Shown piece by piece: positions 7,247 to 13,077 of a stretch of 15,560 bases of DNA. Origin of the DNA: DASZGI01 sp035938995 (lineage in GTDB: Bacteria; Actinomycetota; Actinomycetes; Streptomycetales; Catenulisporaceae); assembly GCF_035938995.1 (NCBI RefSeq), contig NZ_DASZGI010000035.1, positions 1 through 15,560 of the forward strand. The letters are read 5' to 3'. The first letter of the stretch is position 1; each line of letters begins with the position of its first letter. The notes under the pieces were generated by a model. It worked only from the letters and a program-made list of their open reading frames with translations, made no database searches and was not told where the DNA came from. Both the position numbers and the translations under genes were made by a program.

Positions 7247-8200
7247 TCACTCGCAGAGCTTTGCCAGGTTGTCGGAAAGTTCGTGTGCTGACGCGAGGGC
7301 CGAACCGGCTTCGGTGTCGACCACGCCCAGCGTGAGCTGCGCGAAGCTGTGGCCGGGCACCTGTGCCGGGACGACCGCGAACAGCAGCGTCCGGCCGTCG
7401 AGCAGCCGGACCGGAGCGCTGACCGCGGGCGCGCCGGAGCGGAGCACCCTTAGTACCGTCGCCGGCACGCCCACGCCGCCGAGGTTGGGGAAGGCCTCCG
7501 CCGCCGGAACGCCCAGCTCGCGTATCGGACCGAAAAAGTGTTCGTGCGCGGCGTTGGCATACAGGACATTGACATCCTCGCCCGAGGTGACCATGACCGA
7601 CCCGGGGGCGGCCTCGATGAGCGAGGACACCTGCCGGCGCACCCGGATCTCGCCGAGGACCTCGTCCGCGACCCTCTTGATCGTATCCAGGCCCTGCTTC
7701 GCCCATCCCGCGTGCTCGGGGCCGCTGTGCGGCGAGGGGTCCACCGCGCAGACGGTGCCGAGCACTGTGCCGTCGTCGTCGATCAGCGGCGCGCCCAGGT
7801 AGGTGCGCACGCCGAGCTCGTCGACGACCGGGTTTCCAGCGAAGCGCGGATAGGCGTAGACGTCGTCGAGTACCAATGCCTTGCGCCGCGCCACGACGTG
7901 CGGGCAGAAGCCGCGATCGAGGCCCATCTCCCGGCCCGGGTCGCCCAGGAAGACCGGTTCGCCGGGCTCCAGGTCCGTCCTCGCCGCCACGCCCGCGAAG
8001 TACATGCGCTGGTCGCCGACGAGGTTCACCATGGCGGCGAGCGCTCCCGTACTCTCGACGATCTTGCGGGCGAAGGCGTCGAACTGTTCGTCGGGTACGG
8101 AGGCGAGACCGAGCTCGCGGTGGCGGACCGCCCGCTCGGCCGCACCCGCCGCCGCGGGCGACCCGCCCACCCGACGACCGGTCAGCTCCTGGTCGGTCAT
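7247..8200 (-). CDS. GAF-PAS sensory protein attached to the conservon
   Basis: A soluble 317-residue protein. Residues about 30-185 are a GAF domain: FDAFARKIVESTGALAAMVNLVGDQRMYFAG, then GFCPHVVARRKALVLDDVYA, RFAGNPVVDELGVRTYLGAPL and GTVLGTVCAVDPSPHS. This is the subfamily with a conserved GFC segment seen in many bacterial signalling proteins. Residues about 195-295 look like a PAS domain: LIEAAPGSVMVTS, VNVLYANAAHEHFFG and LLDGRTLLFAVVPAQV. No kinase, GGDEF, phosphatase or HTH domain follows, so it senses or binds without an obvious output of its own. The ATG is 2 nt after the cvnD stop, with GGAAGGG 8 nt upstream, so it is tightly co-translated. A role as ligand-sensing partner of the CvnA-D complex is inferred from this arrangement. 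The ligand is unknown. Confidence 0.85.
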   Translation of the reverse strand: MTDQELTGRRVGGSPAAAGAAERAVRHRELGLASVPDEQFDAFARKIVESTGALAAMVNLVGDQRMYFAGVAARTDLEPGEPVFLGDPGREMGLDRGFCPHVVARRKALVLDDVYAYPRFAGNPVVDELGVRTYLGAPLIDDDGTVLGTVCAVDPSPHSGPEHAGWAKQGLDTIKRVADEVLGEIRVRRQVSSLIEAAPGSVMVTSGEDVNVLYANAAHEHFFGPIRELGVPAAEAFPNLGGVGVPATVLRVLRSGAPAVSAPVRLLDGRTLLFAVVPAQVPGHSFAQLTLGVVDTEAGSALASAHELSDNLAKLCE

Positions 8201-8202
8201 GG

Positions 8203-8814
8203 CTAGAGCCCTTCCACAGTGCGCGCGGCGACGGGCCGGGCGGATTCGGGTTCGGTGTCGAGCAGGTATTGGACAAGGGTGAGCACGGCGCCCACGGCCG
8301 ACTCGCGGCGCCGGGCGTCACACTCCACGATCGGCACATGCGGGCGCAGCTCGAGTGCGCTGCGCACTTCCTCGACGGGGTAGGCGACGGTGCCGTCGAA
8401 GCGGTTGACGGCGACCAGGAACGGAATGCGGCGGCTCTCGAAGAAGTCGACCGCCTCGAAGCTGTCCTCCAGGCGGTCCGTGTCCGCCAACACGATCGCG
8501 CCGAGCGCGCCCGTGCACAGGTCGTCCCACATGAACCAGAACCGCTGCTGGCCCGGGGTGCCGAACAGGTACAGGACGTACTCGCTGCCGATCGAGACGC
8601 GGCCGAAGTCCATCGCGACGGTGGTCGTCGTCTTGTCCGTGGTCGCGCGCAGGTCGTCCACGCCGAGGCTCGCCTCGGTGATCGGCGCCTCGGTGGTGAG
8701 CGGCTCGATCTCCGAGACCGCGCCGACCAGGGTCGTCTTGCCGACCGCGAAACCGCCCGCGATCAGCAGTTTCAACGCCCCGGGGAGAAATTCGTCAGAG
8801 GGCGCGGAGGGCAT
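8203..8814 (-). CDS. cvnD: CvnD: conservon small GTPase
   Basis: A 203-residue Ras-like GTPase of the MglA/CvnD type. The P-loop is GGFAVGKTT (20-28, with Lys26). The switch I region has KTTTTVAMDFG (62-72). G3 reads FGTPGQQRFWFMW (85-97), with the GTPGQ form typical of CvnD proteins in place of DxxGQ. G4 is NRFD (138-141) instead of NKxD. The C-terminus has no lipidation motif. In Streptomyces conservons CvnD binds guanine nucleotide and works with the membrane-bound CvnA and with CvnB and CvnC in a complex likened to eukaryotic G-protein systems; this is family knowledge. The ATG overlaps the end of cvnC by 20 nt. The stop is 2 nt before the GAF-PAS gene. Nucleotide-binding elements all look intact, so it should be active. 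Confidence 0.95.
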   Translation of the reverse strand: MPSAPSDEFLPGALKLLIAGGFAVGKTTLVGAVSEIEPLTTEAPITEASLGVDDLRATTDKTTTTVAMDFGRVSIGSEYVLYLFGTPGQQRFWFMWDDLCTGALGAIVLADTDRLEDSFEAVDFFESRRIPFLVAVNRFDGTVAYPVEEVRSALELRPHVPIVECDARRRESAVGAVLTLVQYLLDTEPESARPVAARTVEGL

Positions 8815-9166
8815 CGATTACCGCCTCCAGTACGTGCCGGTCGGGCCGGGCCATGTCGGGAAAGGCGACCGGGGCCCGGGTGACGATGGCGCGCCACCCG
8901 AGCAGGTCGGCCAGAAGGATCTTGATGACGGCGACGGGCAGCCGCAGGTGCGCGGAGATCTCCGCCACCGACGTCGGACGCCGGCACACGCCCAGGATGC
9001 GGGTGTGCTCGGGAGTGACGTCCCCCAGCGCCCGGCCCGTCGCGGCGACGAGGGTGATCAGGCGGAACTCGGCCGACGGACGCGTGCGGCCGCCGGTCAC
9101 CGCGTACGGGCGTACCAGGAGGCCGGCGTCCTCGTCGAACCGTACATCGGGGTCGGCCTCCCTCAC
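8795..9166 (-). CDS. cvnC: CvnC: DUF742 conservon protein
   Basis: A 123-residue DUF742 protein. The signature LLVRPYAVTGGRTRPSAEF near residues 16-34 is typical of the family. It is followed by LITLVAATGRALGDVTPEHTR, then a winged-helix-like segment RRPTSVAEISAHLRLPVAVI, and LLADLLGWRAIVTRAP. The family always travels with CvnB and CvnD and is thought to serve in the complex; whether it binds DNA is not established. It starts with GTG. The GTGA overlap (9163-9166) couples it to the cvnB stop, and it overlaps cvnD by 20 nt at the other end. Length and motifs are normal for the family. Confidence 0.95.
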   Translation of the reverse strand: MREADPDVRFDEDAGLLVRPYAVTGGRTRPSAEFRLITLVAATGRALGDVTPEHTRILGVCRRPTSVAEISAHLRLPVAVIKILLADLLGWRAIVTRAPVAFPDMARPDRHVLEAVIDALRAL

Positions 9167-9603
9167 GGCTGCGCCCGGGACCAGGCCGCCGCAGCCGCCG
9201 CGTGGTCGGCGCGGGGCGCGGTCTGCAGATGCGGGCGCATGCTGCGCACCAGTTGCGCCATCTCGAATCCGATCAGGCCCGGATCGGCCGCGTCGCCGGT
9301 AAGGACACTGATGCAGGTGCCGAAGCCGGCGGCCGCGACGAACAACAGAGCGCCGTCCATCTCCACGCCCACTTGGCGCACCGCGCCGCTACCGGCGAAC
9401 TTGCGCCCCGCGCCGCTGGCGAGGGACCACAGGCCCGAGGCGATCGCGGCCATGTGATCCGCGTCGTCCTTGCTCAGGTCCGCAGTGCGGGCCCGCACCA
9501 GCCCGTCCGCCGACAGCAGCAGCGCACTGCGGGCCTGGGGAACGCGCTCTACGAGGCCAGTGATCAGCCAGCTCAACTGGCGAGTGCTCTCCTCGTTGTT
9601 CAT
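9163..9603 (-). CDS. cvnB: CvnB: roadblock/LC7-domain conservon protein
   Basis: A 146-residue protein, mostly one roadblock/LC7 domain: LSWLITGLVERVPQARSALL then LSADGLVRARTADLSKDDAD, HMAAIASGLWSLASGAGRKF, VRQVGVEMDGALLFVAAAGF and GTCISVLTGDAADPGLIGFE. Roadblock proteins form dimers and act as regulators or activating partners of small GTPases (MglB for MglA); CvnB is the presumed partner of CvnD. The start is the ATG at 9603, in an ATGA overlap with the cvnA stop. A longer open frame continues upstream through cvnA but reads as its shadow. The C-terminal 20 residues (RADHAAAAAAWSRAQP) are Ala-rich and probably disordered. Confidence 0.95.
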   Translation of the reverse strand: MNNEESTRQLSWLITGLVERVPQARSALLLSADGLVRARTADLSKDDADHMAAIASGLWSLASGAGRKFAGSGAVRQVGVEMDGALLFVAAAGFGTCISVLTGDAADPGLIGFEMAQLVRSMRPHLQTAPRADHAAAAAAWSRAQP

Positions 9604-11345
9604 CTCTCGCCTTCCTGGGTCGGTGCCTGCTCGTGGGGGTGTTCGCCGGAGCCCGGTTCGGCGGCGCCAAGGACCAGACCGCGCCTGAAGTCCGCCATCA
9701 AGTTGGGCGTCAGGCCGTCGCCGACCCGATCGGCCGGGTCGGGCGAGGGCTGCGCGAGTGGTCCGGCGAGGTGCTCTTGCGGCCGCCGTTTCGGCAGTGG
9801 CCGCCGTGGGCGAGGGTCGGGCGGTGGCGCGGGGGCAGGGCTGGGCGGCGTGAAGCGGGGAGGGCCGGACGCGGGCGCTGAGACATGCGCTGACGGCTGG
9901 TGATTCGCTGGGCCGGCGGCAGGGTCGGGAACGCCGGGTTCGAGCGGCGCCGACCAGTTTCGCTCGGCGGGCGCGCCGACAGCCGGTCTGCTCGCCTCGC
10001 GCCGGGGAGGGGGAATCGCGCCGTCGGTGCCGTATAAGGGCCGCGCGATCGGTTGCGCGTCGCCGAGATCCGCCATCCTGCCCGCGGGCGACGGGGTCTC
10101 GATCGGATGACGCGACTCGCCGGATTCCGAGGCGCGTGCCGACACGCGAACGGGCAGAGGGGCCTGCGCGGGCTGGGGGGCCGCGGCGGGCATCGCCGCG
10201 GGGTTCTCCTGCGTCGGCCGCTCGTGCTCGCGCTGTTCGGTGGCCAGCAGCGCCTTCGGCAACACGACCAGCGCCTGCGTGCCGCCGGTGATGTTCGTCT
10301 GAAGCTGAACGGCGATGTTGTGGCGGCGCGCCAGCTGGGCGACCACGTAGAGGCCGATCCGGGCGCCTTCGAGCAGCTCCTGGACACTGATCTGGGCCGG
10401 CTCTCTCAGCAGCGCGTTGAGCCGGTCGTAATCCTCCTGCGGCATGCCGAGGCCGCGGTCGTCGACCTCGATGACCAGACCCGCGGCGACGGCCTGCGTG
10501 CGCAGCACCACCTTCGTGTCCGGAGGCGAGAACGAGGTCGCGTTCTCCACCAGCTCGGCCAGCAGGTGGATGACGTCCGCCACCGCGTAGCCGTTGAGCG
10601 AGCCGGGGGCGCGGGCGATGACCTGCACGCGCGCGTAGTCGAGCGTCTCGGACACGGCCGAGCGCAGGATCTCCATCACCGACACGGGCTTGGTCCACTG
10701 CCGCCGGGGCACCGCTCCGCCGAGCACCGCCAGGTTCTCGGCGTGCCGGCGCATTCTCGTGGCCAGGTGGTCGACGCTGAACAGGCCCTTGAGCAGGTCG
10801 GGCTCCTCCACCTCGTTCTCCAGCTCGTCGAGCATCTGGATCTGGCGGTGCACGAGCGATTGCAGCCGGTGGGAGAGGTGAACGAACACTCCCCTATCGG
10901 CAGCGGCCGGCACGGCGACGGCCTGCACCGTGGCGGACTGAGCGGCCATCGGCGCGACGGATGGCGCCGGGGCCGGGGCCGGCACGCGAACGTATTCCAC
11001 GACCGTGCTGCTCGCCGCCGAGCGGGCCACACGCGTCGCCCACACGAATCCGGTCACGACGACGAGGAGTACGAGGATTCCGAGCGCTGCGACAGTCGTG
11101 AGCGTCGTTCCTTGCAGCAGCTGCGCCTGATGGGACGCGCGTAAGAGAACCGCGACAGCGAGGGCGCCCAGCAAGGCCGCACAGGCGGGCGGAACCACGG
11201 CGAGAGCCGTGAGCTGCCTTCCCAGCGCCGCCCGGTCGCGTGCCGTCGCCGAACCGGCGGCGCGGTGCCTGGAGGCCGATCTGCCTCCTCCTGCGGTGTC
11301 CCGAGCCGCGACCACGGGCTCATGAGCGTCCTGAGCCGCCGTCAC
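9600..11345 (-). CDS. cvnA: CvnA: membrane histidine-kinase-like protein heading the conservon
   Basis: A 581-residue membrane protein. The N-terminus (1-44) is cytoplasmic and basic. Two transmembrane helices lie at about 45-69 and 82-104, joined by a loop of only about a dozen residues, so there is no sizeable extracytoplasmic sensor. The dimerisation helix follows at 153-210 (FVHLSHRLQSLVHRQIQMLD ... DHLATRMRRHAENLAVLGG). The ATPase domain has LLAELVENATSFSPP (N box, Asn268), EVDDRGLGM (G1) and EGARIGLYVVAQLARRH (G2). Residues about 365-581 are a long Pro/Ala-rich disordered tail. These are the features of the NarX-like kinases heading conservons; streptomycete versions are often longer. 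GTG at 11345 opens the frame without a clear ribosome binding site, so the exact start is uncertain. The stop overlaps cvnB (ATGA), and all of cvnA-D, GAF-PAS and probably the dehydrogenase share one transcript. Confidence 0.93.
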   Translation of the reverse strand: MTAAQDAHEPVVAARDTAGGGRSASRHRAAGSATARDRAALGRQLTALAVVPPACAALLGALAVAVLLRASHQAQLLQGTTLTTVAALGILVLLVVVTGFVWATRVARSAASSTVVEYVRVPAPAPAPSVAPMAAQSATVQAVAVPAAADRGVFVHLSHRLQSLVHRQIQMLDELENEVEEPDLLKGLFSVDHLATRMRRHAENLAVLGGAVPRRQWTKPVSVMEILRSAVSETLDYARVQVIARAPGSLNGYAVADVIHLLAELVENATSFSPPDTKVVLRTQAVAAGLVIEVDDRGLGMPQEDYDRLNALLREPAQISVQELLEGARIGLYVVAQLARRHNIAVQLQTNITGGTQALVVLPKALLATEQREHERPTQENPAAMPAAAPQPAQAPLPVRVSARASESGESRHPIETPSPAGRMADLGDAQPIARPLYGTDGAIPPPRREASRPAVGAPAERNWSAPLEPGVPDPAAGPANHQPSAHVSAPASGPPRFTPPSPAPAPPPDPRPRRPLPKRRPQEHLAGPLAQPSPDPADRVGDGLTPNLMADFRRGLVLGAAEPGSGEHPHEQAPTQEGER

Positions 11346-11416
11346 GGGGCGACCGTCCGGGCTAGATGTGGGGACCAGGAGCGATACATGCCGCCAACTC
11401 TGTGAGAATCGCAGTA

Positions 11417-11445
11417 CACAACATGACTATGCGGTCGCACAACAT
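11417..11445. repeat. Direct repeat CACAACAT, 21-nt period, upstream of cvnA
   Basis: CACAACAT occurs at 11417-11424 and again at 11438-11445, start to start 21 nt, which is two helical turns. On the minus strand both copies read ATGTTGTG and lie 72-100 nt upstream of the cvnA start. A side-by-side binding site for a regulator of the conservon is an inference from spacing and location only. Confidence 0.4.
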
Positions 11446-11784
11446 ACCTGTATTTTTCATCACAGCCAACAGGGTGCTCATATGCTTCTTGTTAAGTCGG
11501 CGTTGCCGAACGGACGCGGGCGCCAAAACCTCAGCGCGAATCCGCTGGTCCGGCTGACCACATTTTGTCAGTCTATTGATATGAAGTGCGCCACGTGCCG
11601 CTGAGCTGGCGAGACGCGCCGTCATGGATCGTTCGCCCCTGTGACAGATTCGGCCAGACGAGCCGTCAGAACTTGTATTCAAGTGGCGCATGTGATATTG
11701 GCGAGCTTAACTGGTCCATAATTCTTAGGATCGCCCCTCTTAACCTCCAGAGCAAGTGACCGTGGCCGTCGAGGGCTGATCCCT

Positions 11785-11804
11785 GAGTATTTAGTTGAAT
11801 ACTC
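11785..11804. promoter_or_regulatory. 20-bp inverted repeat, candidate operator
   Basis: GAGTATT (11785-11791) and AATACTC (11798-11804) are perfect 7-bp arms around TAGTTG. The A+T-rich arms and 20-bp size resemble operators of dimeric HTH regulators more than a terminator. It stands in the middle of the divergent intergenic region, so it could serve either side. No regulator gene is adjacent. Confidence 0.4.
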
Positions 11805-12144
11805 GACGTCACGTCAACTCTGGACGTTCGGTGCGCCCGGTGACGGTAGAGGGCCGTTGCCGTTCGCCTGCTGCGTCAGCTCACGGTGCGTGATCACGTT
11901 GCTCGAGGCGCGCCGCAGTCGGTCAGGTTGAAGCTCCATGCCGTCCGAGCGTCACGGCACCTGAAACACACGACCCCCAGCCCGCGCGGGATCACCGAGC
12001 CGGCCCGTACCGCGCTCGTTCTCACTCAGGTCGAACTCGAGATGATCACGCGATCGCCGCTGACATCAGCCTCAGTAACATCCCGGCTCCTTAAACGCCC
12101 TTTATGACGGACCGTTACCGAGGGTGCGACAAAGGAGTCGGACG

Positions 12145-13077
12145 ATGCTTCGCGGGCCACTGACCAAAGAGACGAGGAACCCGGATTCGCCCGTGCGCCG
12201 GTTTTTCGACGAGCGCTTCACGGTCGGCCTGCGCGCGGTGCAACGCCGCTACCGGCAGGACATTCCCCCGCTCGCGGTGGCGGCCGTGCCCTACGGCACG
12301 AACCCCGCAACGCTCGACGCCGCCGCGCACTGGCTGTTGCGCTTCCTGCTCGACGCGCACCCGGACCTCTCGCTTGCCGTGCGGGGCGCCGAGGCTTGCG
12401 CACCCGCCGAACTGGACGCCCTGCCCGCCCTCGCGGACCTCGCCGACCAGCTGGGGGTGACGTTGCCGCAGCCGGGCGGCCCGGTGCGCATCTTCACCGG
12501 CCCGGCCCCCGGCACCGACGCCGAACCGGTCTTGCTCGCCCGCGCGTGCTGGGTGCTGGCCCTGCTCGCCGAGGTCTCCCGCGGCGGCCTGTTCGCCTTG
12601 ATCGACAGCCCGCTCGGTGAGTTCGTCCGCACCACGCCGACCGCAAGCGACCTGCTCGATCTGGCCTCGCCGGCGCAGCTGGACCAACTGGCCGCCCTGC
12701 GCGAAGCATTCGTGACGACCCTGATACCCGCTCTTGCACACCGCACAGGGCCGTGGGCGCTCGGACCGACCTTCACCGGCTCGCAGCTGATCAACGCCGA
12801 CGCCGATGTGATCGCCGCAGGTCTCCTGCTCGATGTGACCACGAGCGCAAGGCCCCCGGCGCTCGCCGCCGCCGACCTGTTCCGGCTCATCGGCTTCGCA
12901 CTGCTCGACTTCGACGACGACTTCCGGCTCGACAGCCTCGGGGTGTTCAGCGCCCGCTACAACCACCTGGCCGTCTGGGATCTCGGCATGCTGCTCGCCG
13001 AGTTGTCAGACGGGGCGGTGGAGCTGCCGAAGCTGCGCGAGCAGTTCCGGGACCTGCTGCTGTCCGTCCGGCCGTGA
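12145..13077 (+). CDS. Protein of unknown function with a degenerate PD-(D/E)XK-nuclease-like pattern
   Basis: A 310-residue soluble protein; no named family was recognised with certainty. The ATG at 12145 has AAAGGAG (12131-12137) at good spacing, better than the GTG at 12124. The N-terminus (SPVRRFFDERFTVGLRAVQR) is helical and basic. The middle is Leu/Ala-rich helix. Residues 207-234 read LGPTFTGSQLINADAD then VIAAGLLLDVTTS, and 245-285 read LFRLIGFALLDFDDDF then VFSARYNHLAVWDL. The spacing of an acidic pair (Asp219/Asp221), a beta strand ending Asp230-Val-Thr232, and a later L-x-x-L-I-G-F helix is like motifs II-IV of PD-(D/E)XK nucleases (D ... DxK ... QxxGY). The Lys is Thr and the Gln is Arg here, so it would be catalytically impaired. 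This is inference. It is transcribed alone, away from cvnA and toward the sigma-like gene. Confidence 0.75.
   Translation: MLRGPLTKETRNPDSPVRRFFDERFTVGLRAVQRRYRQDIPPLAVAAVPYGTNPATLDAAAHWLLRFLLDAHPDLSLAVRGAEACAPAELDALPALADLADQLGVTLPQPGGPVRIFTGPAPGTDAEPVLLARACWVLALLAEVSRGGLFALIDSPLGEFVRTTPTASDLLDLASPAQLDQLAALREAFVTTLIPALAHRTGPWALGPTFTGSQLINADADVIAAGLLLDVTTSARPPALAAADLFRLIGFALLDFDDDFRLDSLGVFSARYNHLAVWDLGMLLAELSDGAVELPKLREQFRDLLLSVRP

Larger units (their letters stand above)
11346..12144. other. Intergenic region between divergent cvnA and the 12145 gene, A+T-enriched
   Basis: Nearly 800 nt separate two divergent genes. About 11380-11820 is visibly poorer in G+C than the rest (half G+C in a 60-base sample at 11641-11700). 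No convincing gene is present: short open frames exist but lack the codon bias of the neighbours. Small symmetric elements do occur: CACAACAT repeated at 11417 and 11438, ACTTG-TATT-CAAGT at 11671-11684, GAGTATT-N6-AATACTC at 11785-11804 and CGTGATCACG at 11889-11898. The region should carry the promoters of both the conservon and the divergent gene. No consensus -35/-10 pair could be assigned. Confidence 0.6.

Noticed and set aside
9604..10698. Extension of the roadblock (CvnB) frame upstream into cvnA
   Set aside because: It is an out-of-frame shadow of the cvnA kinase core; the ATG at 9603 in the ATGA overlap is the normal conservon junction.
11886..12107. 73-codon + strand open frame upstream of the 12145 gene
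   Set aside because: No ribosome binding site, no recognisable domain, and no third-position bias.
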